Below, one piece after another: positions 25,170 to 35,462 of a stretch of DNA of 64,000 nucleotides. A program made the position numbers and the translations under genes. Under the pieces are notes generated by a model that was not told the DNA's origin, made no database searches, and saw nothing but the letters and a program-made list of their open reading frames with translations. The DNA comes from Eutypa lata (Eukaryota; Ascomycota; Sordariomycetes; Xylariales; Diatrypaceae): positions 868,001 to 932,000 of the forward strand of contig JAKULF010000005.1 in assembly GCA_022661535.1 (NCBI GenBank). Direction: 5' to 3'. Within the stretch, counting starts at the first letter, position 1, and each line of letters starts with the position of its first letter.

Positions 25170-25608
25170 TCTTCATCGCCACTAAGGTCTTTGATAATCC
25201 TTGTCAACTGGCATGGTAGCGGTTTCATCTTCCCACTGCTAGGCACCGACGCGCTGTTCTGCGCTCGGCGAGCCCGCGACGCAGGTATAGCTGTTCTCGA
25301 CGCCGACTACTGCAAGGGGCCCGAGCACACCTTTCCTAGAGCATTGAACCCGCCATTTCCCCCTGTTTTGCCGACCCGGAGGATGTTCCACCCACCGTCG
25401 CACCGTCGCACTCATCACTGCCGAAGGGGACACGTTGAGACCCAAAGGAAATGCTCTACCTGAGCGGCTGGTTGCTAGTACCCAGAAGAAAGTCATGAAC
25501 GAGATCATCGAAGGCGTGCCTCACGGCCTCGATAAGGGTTGTGAGGAAGCGGCTGTAGCGTGGATTCGGCGTGAAGAGATGTATATGCGCTTGTCACGAA
25601 ACTGCTAA
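25170..25608 (+). pseudogene. Alpha/beta-hydrolase pseudogene
   Basis: The first part (about 25,185-25,348) encodes the oxyanion-hole region of a hormone-sensitive-lipase-type hydrolase (VNWHGSGF, then DALFCARRARDAGIAVLDADY and KGPEHTFPRALN). About 100 residues, including the nucleophile elbow G-x-S-x-G, are absent. The C-terminal part follows in a different frame (ALITAEGDTLRP, then EIIEGVPHGLDKG with the catalytic His), ending at the stop 25606-25608. An 8-bp tandem duplication (caccgtcg at 25393-25400 and 25401-25408) interrupts the frame between DPEDVPPTVA and the C-terminal piece. It would have been an esterase or lactone hydrolase. Confidence 0.8.
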
Positions 25609-25840
25609 AAGGGGCGTTTGGTATGTAAGCATTGTGTTTTCGCTACATAAGAAGCCCAGCTACAGATGTCATAGCCTGGCGACGAACTTCGATGCTGGTA
25701 TATCAATCGATGGCGAGCAAAGCGTGTATAGCACCCGGGGTTGGAAACAATTCAACCAAATCAACGTGTTGATTAATATTATTGATTAACATGCTTTTCT
25801 AATTAATTAATATTAAAGATATATTAATATTAATTAAGAC

Positions 25841-26577
25841 AAGCTCGATGCCTTCTTCCGCCAAGAGCCAGATGCTGTTGCCGCTGCTATGCAGGACTAT
25901 AGCACCAGCAGTATGATAACCTTATCTCAGCTTCCGCTGCCCAAGTTGCACACTAAAGACGGACGCAAAGTACTCGACCAGTTTTTGAGCGCCCTGGGAC
26001 CTGATTCGGAGGGGCGTCAATCTCCAACAACCACTCCGGTCTTCGCCGCTCCCTTGTTACTGAACCCTCGGAAGAACCGGGCAATTATGTCATTGGTCCA
26101 GCGTATGCGCCTTTCGATGCTTCCAGCCCGACCTACCGTGCTCTTGGCAAACATGTCTCGATTGCAATCGAACTGCCACACACCCTCTCTCCCGCGGCTC
26201 TACACATGTCACCAGCGCCGCGCCAAAGCATGCCAGCACTGATGAGGGTCTAAGCATTGACTCTCGTTATCTCTCCCACTCGCTGGGCCTTAAGGTACTA
26301 ACGTGCCAAGTCCGCTTCACGGAGTATCACGCTAAAAACCGACGCCGTTAACTACAGCATTAGTGGCTATAACAGTAAATAGTACACTAGCATCTGCTTT
26401 ATAATGCCACGTGCCCTGCGTGACGTTGTGGACAATAAACTGCGCGTCTATGGCTGCTCCAACCTCCGCGTATGTGACGCAAGCATCGTGCCCTTGAAGC
26501 CAACAGGAAACCCCCAAGCAGTTGTCTATAAGGTTGCTAAGCTGGGCGTTAGCTTCATCAAGCAAGACTTAATGTAA
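25841..26577 (+). pseudogene. GMC oxidoreductase pseudogene (C-terminal half)
   Basis: Frame-hopping remains of a glucose-methanol-choline oxidoreductase. Recognisable pieces in order: LDAFFRQEPDAVAAAMQDY at 25844; a VIGPAYAPF and VSIAIELPHTLS segment near 26,090-26,205; IDSRYLSH near 26,260; and the conserved C-terminus VVDNKLRVYGCSNLRVCDAS with GNPQAVVYKVA, ending at the stop 26575-26577. The N-terminal FAD-binding GxGxxG half is missing, and the 5' edge abuts an AT-rich patch. Several frames are needed, so it is non-functional. Relatives are aryl-alcohol-oxidase-like enzymes often found in secondary-metabolite clusters. Confidence 0.8.
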
Positions 26578-27579
26578 GTTCAGGTAGTATTCGGAGTGGG
26601 CTATTGGATGATACGAGCAGGTGAGAAGACGGGAGATATGGGCTGAGTGCTGCAATTTAATCTTAGACGTCCTTTAAAACTTGATCAGCAACTGAAATGA
26701 AAGGTAGAACCACCGAATAGCCCGTATATCGGCGTCAGTATCTCCTGTTTCTTCACTTAGCGGGTATTGGCGTGCACGCACCTCTTGCGGGGCCCCGGGT
26801 GCGTCGCTGTAAGGTGCCTGATTAATAATACCCAACGTTGTTCTCGTATTATAGTAGCAGGTAGTTAGTGGTTAGGTAGTCTTGCAGATTGGAGTTAACT
26901 AGTCTCTAGGGGCGGAAAAGTTCACGGACGGTCAAAATTTTAGGGGTCCAGGGGTCCTATATGCTACTTCCAGCGCCAATGACTTAATTATTCAGCCATG
27001 AGCCAGGATGATCCCTCTTGCGTAGCGTTTCCTGACAGTACCGCTCAACCGGGACAGGAACTAGGATCTATCCGTTCACAGATAAGAAACATTAATTTCT
27101 GCTAGCTTTGACTAGCGGTCACCCCTTTTTTTTTGAAACGGACGAAGTGAAATCATCCCGCTCCGGAATCCTACCCCGACAAGGTTAAGCCAGAAAACCA
27201 ATGCCGATGTTTAAAGGGATATACCTAGATCGCAGCAGGCTCGGTAAACACGTGGTGTGATGCATTATCAACGGTGAACAACCTCTTTTCAAAGATTTTC
27301 GTGTAACATTACGCAGTATCATGGTACTTAGATCTTATTATGATAGGCTAACTAACTAGTATAGGATGGCATCTGATTTGTTTATCACGATGTCTATTGT
27401 CTTGGCCTCGAAGTGATGTAGTATATAAGGAACCTTAGGTCCGCATCTTAACGCGTTACTAGCCCTCCATAAAATAATACGAGCGGGATACTGTCCCTTT
27501 GCATCAAAATCTTCAATTTAAAGTAAAATTTTCTCGATCTCATCGAATGTTAGCTGCAGTATAACTAAAGGATCTCGAC
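26578..27579. other. Intergenic, presumed P450 promoter
   Basis: Gene-free 1 kb with TAGGTA words near 26,868-26,880 and a TATA-like tagtatataagg at 27,419, about 160 bp upstream of the next start codon. Nothing else is seen. Confidence 0.4.
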
Positions 27580-29311
27580 ATGTTGGAGGCTACCCTCTCA
27601 ATGACCTCGCCAGCGAGCGCATCGCTAGCGCTACTGGCCGTGTTTGTCCTGTTCCAAGCCTGCCAGATGGTATACTGGTCCCAGCTACACGTCCTCTCCA
27701 AGATCCCAGGCCCCCGGTTTCCAGCCGCGAGCTCCCTCTGGATCCGCTGGCAGCGCTGGCACGGCCGGCTGTCCTTCGAAGCCGACGGTCTCCTGTCGAA
27801 GTACGGACCCGTGGTGCGGATCGCGCCGAACATGGTCCTCGTCAACGACGTGCAGACGGTGCAGACGCTCTTCACGCGGCAGGACCTCGACACGGCGCCC
27901 ACGGCCATCCGGGCGCTGCGCATCGGCGGCCACGACTGGACCGTCACGTACCCGCAGAACCCGGTCGCTCGGTCGCGCCGCCGCCCCGTCATGATGGCGA
28001 CGACGACCAAGGCGATGCGGTATTGGCAGCCTACGTTCGAAAAGAACATTGCGCAAATGATCGCCGATTTAGGTAAATCCCAGGTGAGCTCTCGAAGCCT
28101 TTTATCTCCTTTCTTAGTCTGTCTCAAGAGCTCTTTGTCTCTGGCAATACCATATTAGTGCGCCCAGACTCCCTAGAAAGTGCTGCAAGCTCGCGAAATC
28201 TACTAAGAATGGTATTTTACTGACTCCGAGAGTTGGATAGGGCCAAACCTCGGAAGACATCGTCCATCACTTGCGCATCGCGACGCTGTTGAACTCCCAG
28301 GTTGTCATGGCCGGCCCTCAGACAGATTTAGAACCAGGAGACTTCCCCCACGTTGTCGGCGAGTACAACTTCCTAGTTGTGTGGCGCCTCTGTCTTCCCG
28401 AATGGCTCTTCGAATGGCTGAGGCTGAGCCCCTTTCGGGAAGCCGCCTTTCGAGTTCGCTCCAGTGACTATTTGTTCCATCTCGGCAACAAAATCGTCGA
28501 GGAAGCTGAAAAGGGAGAGAAAAATGGTGACGTGTCCACGGTGTACGAACTGCTCATGGAGAACATGAAGCAAGGCCCATTGGGAGAGAGCAAGACGGAA
28601 ATCAGCGCCGAGATGGCTGGCCAGATCCTCGCTGCCACCGAGACCACATCGTCGGCGCTGGCCTTCATATTCTATTATCTGGCCCGAGACCCGAGCTTGG
28701 TCGAGACCCTGTATGAGGAACTCCAATCAGTGGAAGGGTACAACGAGCTCGAGAACCTAAAGCTGCTGAACGCCTGCATCACAGAGGGTCTGCGCTTCCG
28801 CCCGCCGGTGGCCCTAACGGGCAGCCGCGTCGTGCCGCAAGGCGGTCTGAACATCATGGGCTACTACGTCCCTGCGGGCACCGTCGTGACGACGCAGTCG
28901 CTCTCGCTCAGTCGGCAGCGGCCGGATCTTTTCCCCAACTACGACGAGTTCGACCCAACGCGTTGGCTGGACTCCTCGTCCTCGTCCTCCAGTCTAAATA
29001 GTGAGCGGCGTCGGTGTCTTGCGCCCTTCGGGATCGGCGCCCGTCGCTGCCCCGGCGGCAACATGGCCACCTTCCAGATGCGCATGATCCTGGCGGCGGT
29101 TGTCCGTGCGTTCCGCCTGTCTGTCGCGCCCGAGACCACGCCCTTGTCCATGGCGCCGTTCGAGGCCAATGGGTTCCGCTCCCGGCGCGATGCTTGCCGC
29201 CTCATCTTCACCCCGCGAGATCTGCGGCCGCAGCCTGGTCCGAGGGGGTGCGAGTGCGGAACCGAGTGCGATTGTGTTGAGTGTCATTGTGTTCATTATG
29301 ATGAGCATTGA
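27580..29311 (+). CDS. Cytochrome P450 with cysteine-rich tail
   Basis: Exons 27580-28083 and 28241-29311, with a 157-nt intron in phase 0 (GTGAGC donor, CTGAC branch), give 524 residues. A membrane anchor covers about residues 10-30, followed by a Pro-rich hinge (KIPGPRFPA). The I-helix ATETTSS, the K-helix EGLR (E-x-x-R) and the heme loop FGIGARRCPGG (ligand about Cys438) are all present. A run of Ser precedes the heme loop (WLDSSSSSSS). The last ~20 residues are unusual: six cysteines in 14 positions (505-518) in C-x-C spacing, then HYDEH, resembling a metallothionein-like metal-binding tail. Codon use in exon 1 is much more GC-rich than in the surrounding DNA. Substrate unknown; it is the right bracket of the degraded cluster. 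Confidence 0.9.
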
Positions 29312-29423
29312 GTGGGCTTGCGGGAAAAGAAATTCCAATTGGATCCTCACAAGAACCCTCTCATGTTATCTGACTCCCTTCGCCAATGCCCACCCACTGT
29401 ATATAAGAAAAGGTATATGATGA

Positions 29424-29870
29424 TTAGCTCGAATCAATGGACATGCGGCCTTTGATGAGATCTAGTGCTGTCTTTCCGGAGTTGTCCTTAGCCATAAGAT
29501 CTACCCTATGGCGATTCGCCATTGGCGAAGAAGCAAACGTATTGTTTCGACGTGCTTTCCTCTACAGGTCCAGCATTTTCCTATTTTCGGGCAAATCATA
29601 TGCAACAGTGAAGAGGTACGATCCCAACTAGGTGAGGGGGCACCTTTCAGAAGTTTCACAATTCAAATTTTCTTCTGATTGATTGAATTGGGAATAAGCG
29701 ATGGTGTAGCAGTTGTATGTGATGGCGTTTCTCCACCGTTGTTGCTTTCATCAACTTTGATTCGAGAGTCGTTAAGTAAAAGGCAAACAATCCATTGCGC
29801 ACCAGTAGTTGCATCATGAAGTAAGGTATCACCGGCCTTGTTGTGAATGTGAGGATGGGCTTAACTAAGT
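29424..29870 (-). pseudogene. Ankyrin-repeat gene remnant
   Basis: On the minus strand an open stretch from about 29,868 encodes NKAGDTLLHDATTGAQ followed by a VCLLLNDSRIKVDE and NNGGETPSHTTAT pattern, matching two consecutive ankyrin repeats (G-x-T-x-LH..A and G-x-TPLH). After a stop and frame changes, VETIRLLLRQ and AKDNSGKTALDLIKGR follow, ending at a TAA at 29424-29426. Three frames are needed in 450 bp and there is no start, so it is a 3' fragment of a dead ankyrin protein. It lies tail-to-tail with the P450 gene. Confidence 0.7.
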
Positions 29871-30094
29871 ACCTACATGTAGTGAGTACGATTGGGTACG
29901 GCCACTAGCCGCAGCACAGCTGCGGCGATACAGCTCTGCAGTGGCGCAGCCAACCTTACGGGGAGGCCTGAGTGATAAGGCAACAACACACTTACGAAAG
30001 AGGCATGTGAAATGAAGCATGGTAGATAAGTACCTCATTGATGAACTTTTAGACACAATCGGACACTACATAAACTAAAAGACCGACCAACGCA

Positions 30095-31747
30095 ATGGCT
30101 ACCCTATCTCAAAGACCTGACGAGTGGCTGGTGCCATCTTCTTCAAGTCGTCAAAGGCCGGAAATACTACGGCTTCCCGTGGAAATCGTCACATGGATCT
30201 CAACCCACCTTCCCAACTGTGACATCAAAAACCTAAGGCTCACATGCTTATTTTTCTCTGTCACGCTACGTCTGCGTCTGGACCGAGTCTTTCTCTCGGC
30301 CAATCCGCGCAACGTGGAGGTTTTCCAAGCCATCGCCAACCACGAGGTCTACCGTGCCCGGGTCACCGAGCTCATCTGGGACGACGCACTGCTGATCGAC
30401 GACCGTATCGAGCGCAGACCTCCCAGCGGCGACTACTACGAGGATGACTACTATCCCGATAGCGAAGACTATCTTGACGAGGAGCCCCCCTGGCCGAGAT
30501 GGTACCGTAATCCTTGCAAAGACAACCTCAATGAAGTCATGTCCCTCAAAGGCTTCGATGTGGAAAGGCCAGACCATGTAGCAAGGGCGCAACAAGTTGC
30601 TGCGCTACTTCCTATGGAAGAGGCGTGGGCACACTACCAGGAGCTATTACAACAGCAGCGTGAGGTGCTCGGCTCCCAAGCGCATATACGCGCCCTTGAG
30701 GGCGCGATTAGCTCGTTCCCCGCGTTGCGAAGGGTCACTATTACGTGCGCTGCGCATGGGCGGCTGTTCAATCCGCTCTACGAAACACCTATGATCCGAG
30801 CCTTACCCCGTGGATTCAATTACCCTATTCCCCGGGGCTGGCCAGTCACCGGTCTCGCGCAGCCCCTATGCCCGGATTGGGACGATGACGGCGGCTATTG
30901 GCAGGGCCTCCGAGCCGTACTGCGCGTCCTGGCCCGGAATCAGGATCTAGGCAGGGTTACGGAGATGCGCGTCGATGCGAACTGGCTAGAGACGGGGTTA
31001 AATTCGCGCCTATTCGAGGAGCCGTGTCCCGCCCTTGCGGATTTTGAAGCAGTGCTCGCGCGTCCCAACTTTAAGCATCTGCATCTCGATCTCTTGGTGC
31101 ACCCTTTCGATCTGGAAGCCGAAGTTTACCGCAGGGGTCTTCTCAAGGAGGCATTGGCCGGCGCGGCAGATGGTCAAGGTTTGGAGCATCTAACCTTCAA
31201 GACCAACGCGGAGGACAGTGATTATTGGTACGTTTCCCTCGACACGGTATTCCCGAAGAGCAGCCTGTCGTCCCTGCGCCACTTCGGCCTCTCGCGCTTC
31301 TCCGTCAAGCAGGATGACCTCCTGGCGCTTCTCGCCGCACTGCCCCCATCCGTGTGCACGATCGAGCTGGGCCTCCTCAGGTTCGTGAAGGGCTGTGGCA
31401 GCCATCGGACGCTGCTTCGGCAGATACGGGACACGCTGGACTGGCAGGACCGCGTCCCCCGGCCGAAGCTCAGCATCGTTATGGGTGGGCATTGGCAAAT
31501 TCCCGGCCGCCTTATCTGGGTCGAGGAGGAGGTGGACGCATTCCTCTACCACGGGGCGGGCAACCCCTTCGGGGAGGGCCCCGAAGCGACGTCGGAGAAC
31601 CAGGCCCGCGAGGGGATCGGCGTCGTCAAGGATGCCTTCGACCCTGAGCACGAGCGGCCCCATACCGACCTATGGACCCTGGGGGACCTGGGCTACCTTA
31701 AAAAAGAGGACCTCGGTTGGCGTCCCCGCCGACGACCCGGTGCGTAG
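30095..31747 (+). CDS. F-box domain protein
   Basis: Single exon, 550 residues. Residues ~25-65 (LRLPVEIVTWISTHLPNCDIKNLRLTC) match the F-box that binds Skp1 in SCF ubiquitin ligases. The rest, with a Tyr/Asp/Glu-rich acidic segment near 110-130 and scattered Leu-rich stretches, is the variable substrate-recognition part typical of fungal F-box orphans. Start ATG at 30095 lies in a GCAATGG context. Its target is unknown. It lies just beyond the ankyrin remnant and 514 bp before a second F-box-like gene in the same orientation. Confidence 0.85.
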   Translation: MATLSQRPDEWLVPSSSSRQRPEILRLPVEIVTWISTHLPNCDIKNLRLTCLFFSVTLRLRLDRVFLSANPRNVEVFQAIANHEVYRARVTELIWDDALLIDDRIERRPPSGDYYEDDYYPDSEDYLDEEPPWPRWYRNPCKDNLNEVMSLKGFDVERPDHVARAQQVAALLPMEEAWAHYQELLQQQREVLGSQAHIRALEGAISSFPALRRVTITCAAHGRLFNPLYETPMIRALPRGFNYPIPRGWPVTGLAQPLCPDWDDDGGYWQGLRAVLRVLARNQDLGRVTEMRVDANWLETGLNSRLFEEPCPALADFEAVLARPNFKHLHLDLLVHPFDLEAEVYRRGLLKEALAGAADGQGLEHLTFKTNAEDSDYWYVSLDTVFPKSSLSSLRHFGLSRFSVKQDDLLALLAALPPSVCTIELGLLRFVKGCGSHRTLLRQIRDTLDWQDRVPRPKLSIVMGGHWQIPGRLIWVEEEVDAFLYHGAGNPFGEGPEATSENQAREGIGVVKDAFDPEHERPHTDLWTLGDLGYLKKEDLGWRPRRRPGA

Positions 31748-32261
31748 CTAGTAGAAGGGACCTCTGAAGCCAGTCGGTCCGCAAACAAATGCAACCCTTA
31801 AACATGCTCCGAACAAAACGTGTTCGGTTTTAGCTATTGCATCTATTATTGCTACTTACGTTGCCTGTACGCATAGACATAGTATGTATATTTAAGAATT
31901 TAACAGAAATTTAAAATTGAATATTTATACATCAAATATAATATTTACCACGGCTGACGTAGCACACTAGCCACTACGCCACCGTGCCCCTTAGGAATGC
32001 GGAAACGGATACATAATTCTAGGTCGAAAGGACTTCTCTCAGTGGATAACTTAGGTATGTAGGTCTGTAACACTGCTACCCCGTATACGTACGTACTTTG
32101 TACGCCGCCAGCCAATCCTACCAGTGTCACGGACCTGTCAGGACTGTAACAATATTGTCTGTGTCTTTTGATAAACTTTTTTTTTTCTCCCTAGCCAGTT
32201 CTTCTCACCACTTAACCTTAACATCTCAACTAAAATCCATCAATACCTAAAGAACGGAACA
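31748..32261. other. Intergenic between two F-box-like genes
   Basis: Contains the 3' flank of the first gene, an AT-rich patch at 31,890-31,945 and a pyrimidine tract (tttttttttctccc, about 32,177-32,190) ahead of the next start. No gene is seen. Confidence 0.4.
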
Positions 32262-33172
32262 ATGTCTACTGGTTCTACCAACGCCTCAATAGCAGAGCCT
32301 GCATCGCAACATGCTCTCGCACTGCCTGAAGTGCTCTCCGCGATCTTTTCCTGCATCGACGATGACGAGTTTGACCCCGCAGCGGGAATATTGTGCGACC
32401 GGGCGGCGATCCTCTCGCGCTGCTGCCGGGTCAACCGTCTCTGGTACGCCGAGGCGTCGCGGCAGCTCGCGGAAGAGCATGCCTTGCGCGGGGTCATAGA
32501 TCCTCTCGACCCAGAACACCTGAGTGCGCTCGCCGAGATCCGCGACGAACCGCCAGGGCAGCGGCAGCGGCACGCCAACCTTCTCAAGCTCGTCACGCTG
32601 AGCAACATACGCGACCCGGCATCCGCGTCTGCACCCGAAGATCCCACGTATAGTCTCGCGTTCCCAAGAGTGAAGGCGTTGCACCTGAGGCTCGACGACC
32701 ACCTAGCTGCCAACGGCCAAGGCTGGCACATCCCCCCGCTCGGGCCAAGCAGGATCGAGCTTCTAGAGCTGGATCCAAGATATGAGCGCAACCCCGAGAC
32801 GTTCGGTCTGACCCCGAATGATTGGGAGGATATATTGGAGCAAATACCAGTATGTACTGTTCCCACATGTTTACATCCAATACACTACGTAGGAAATCAA
32901 GAATCTATCCCTACATCTTGGTCCTCCCCATTCTTAGATTTGCCTTTATTGCCTTGATTTTCCTGTGCTATATCACCAGACTGCATCCTTACTTATCTAT
33001 TAATCAGGATATGTTCCCGTATCTTCAAGTGATCGCATTCATAGATGCCTCACAAATGTACGAAGATACGCTTTTGCAGCTACGTCAGCGTATGCCCTCC
33101 TTAAAAGAGGAGGGATGCCTTTTTGGGTATGTTCGGTTTGTCAGCCGGGATACATACCGAACCTACCACTGA
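32262..33172 (+). CDS. F-box-like protein, short
   Basis: Exons 32262-32849 and 33008-33172 across a 158-nt intron (GTATGT donor, CAG acceptor, phase 0) give 250 residues. LPEVLSAIFSCIDDD followed about 30 residues later by CCRVNRLWYAEAS fits a fungal F-box-like N-terminus, with the Leu-Pro-x-Glu/[IV]-Leu start and the V-x-R-x-W-Y end. It continues into a Leu-rich segment (RVKALHLRLDDH) and ends soon after, so it is shorter than most relatives; it may be a truncated copy. The second exon is consistent in frame but carries no diagnostic motif. Confidence 0.65.
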
Positions 33173-34035
33173 TTAAAGGTCTCGTATCTTCCATCACACG
33201 CGGGTGGGTGTGCTTTTTGACATCTCTCTCTTCGTTTACTCTGCGCCACATTCGCCAGATACTGTAATTTCCTATTTCCTATACATGGTCTAGTGTAAGG
33301 TACACTTTTTGACTCACTTCAAAATTAAGCAAGGCTGTCTTGACAAAATGAGTTTACGGCAAGCTAGTCTTGATATGTCGATGTTTATAGCTCATAATAT
33401 TAGTAAATGACTACATTGATCACTCCCCGCGCTACTGATCACAAAGGCCCTTCTTTCTTAGAGTAGTGTAATGTTAATTATTCGACCTGCTGCCTATCTA
33501 GAATCCTTCTCGGATATAACCCCAGACATGCAGGAGCCCAAACCATGTATGCTTACATAGCTAGTTTTAGGGCTGATACTAACTTGGCTCCAAACGACCC
33601 ATCCTTGAATAGATCGGGCTACCTGCAGTTAGTTTAGCTCCTCCACATTGTTGTTAATTTAAGCATGAGATCTCGCTATCAGACTACGCCACACTAGGAT
33701 CGACTCAGCCCTCGACGGTATAAAAGTGGATATAGTCTCAAGCTATCGGACTCTTGTGAAGCTGTGATTGGTCAAATCGCACTTCACCTCAGCGCAGTAT
33801 AACAGATGGATTAAACGGGAAGTATAATACCGTGACATAGACGAACAGGGGGGCCGGCAGAGGTAAATGTTAAAAAGAGCCTCTTGGTCTCCAATCTGGT
33901 GGAAAAGTTGGGCTCAGGATATCAAGCATTGCAAGTCAATATTTAAATCCTACCGAATATATCTCTAATTGTTACCAATTTTACATATTCCACCAATTAA
34001 TCCTCTGTCTCGGAGTTCTACTTGTAAAGGAAGTC
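33173..34035. other. Intergenic, no gene seen
   Basis: 863 bp of average composition. It includes the presumed promoter of the RTA1-like gene. No motif or remnant is recognised. Confidence 0.4.
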
Positions 34036-35462
34036 ATGGCACTCCCAACGCCGTCACCGACGCTCAGTCTCGCAGCAACCACATTTCAACATGCAGTACG
34101 ACAAGCGACGACGACAGGGACCGTCACAAGCGCACCATCCACCACGACCTCGCCAGTATACTTCCTCACGGAGCAATACGTCACCATCACGGGGTTCACT
34201 AGCCCGCACGTAACGATGCCCGACAAGACCATCACGCTGGTCCTGCCGACCTGCATCCAGACCCTCTCGCCAGATGCGAACGGGTACCTGCCCGCGGGCA
34301 CCTGCAACGCGATCTGGAACTACTATCCCAGCTTCAGCGGCTCGCTGGTGTTTCTCGTCCTGTTCGGTCTCTTGACCGCTGCGCATATTTACCAGGCTGT
34401 GGCATATAGGAAGGTGAGTTGATTAATTAAGCCCACAATCGCGGCACCGAGTTCGTCTTCAGCGGGCTACAGTTTGCTAACAAAAGATCAAATAGAAATT
34501 CTGCTGGGTGATCATCATGGCGAGTCTCTGGGAGATGTTAGCGTATCTGTTCCGCTCGGTCAGTGCCCGTCACCAGATGACCTCGGGTATCTACATTGTA
34601 TATAAGATCTTCATCTTGATATCACCATTATGTAAGGCTCCTCCTTCCACTACTTATCTCTCCTCTTTTTATTCAAGGCAGTCCACGACGCATGCTAACC
34701 ACCAAAAATCACATTTAGGGGTTTCCGCATTCGCCCACATGACCTTCGCGCGCATGGTCTACGCTCTCACACCCTCACGAAGGATCCTCTCCATCCCCGC
34801 GCTCGCCGTCTCTACGTTATTCGTCTCTTCCGATCTCGCAGCCGCTATCGTCCAAATCGTGGGCGTAGTCACCGGGAGCCCGGGGACGCTGCCCGAGGAG
34901 AGAGCCCGCGCGATGGGCGTCTACATGGGCGGCATGGGCTTGCAGCTGCTGTTTACTTTCGTGTTCCTCCCATTTGTGGTCAAGTTCCACCGCGATATGC
35001 AGAGATTTGATGCTGGTGGCTATGCTATGTCTAAGTCCTCTGTTACGACGGCATGGAGATCGAGCTGGCGTGCTTTGTTGATTGCGGTGTATGCGTCGAT
35101 GGCTTGTGTTACTGTAAGTGTACCATGTCCTTTGTTGGGCTTTCTTTTTGTTCTGTATTAATCGATAACTAATATTTTTATCCGACGCACAGATGCGCAT
35201 AGTATACCGATTTGCAGAATTGTCGGCCGCGTCAAATGAAGTGAACAGTGCTGTTGTTACTGGCGAGGGCTATTTTTGGGCCCTCGAGGCTGCGCCCATG
35301 TTCATCGCCATCCTCGCATTCAACATCGTCCACCCGGGCAAGGTCTTGGTTGGCGAGAGTGCGCAAATGCCGGGGTTCTTCGCAACATGTATCTCTTTTG
35401 TAAAGGGCAGGGGAGGAAAGAAGGAGTTTTTGCAGGCATCTGAGAAGTATGAGCAGTTATAA
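34036..35462 (+). CDS. RTA1-like seven-transmembrane protein
   Basis: Four exons (34036-34413, 34496-34631, 34719-35113, 35193-35462) give 392 residues; all introns have good GT..AG ends and the frame closes. The N-terminal ~80 residues are Thr/Ser-rich and hydrophilic. Then come at least seven hydrophobic helices starting at FSGSLVFLVLFGLL. The closing part, with a RIVYRFAE motif, a YFWALEAAPM motif and an HPG end, is the signature of the fungal RTA1/RTM1/PUG1 family, implicated in lipid translocation and resistance to toxic compounds. It is expected in the plasma membrane. The last ~40 residues form a charged cytosolic tail. Confidence 0.9.
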
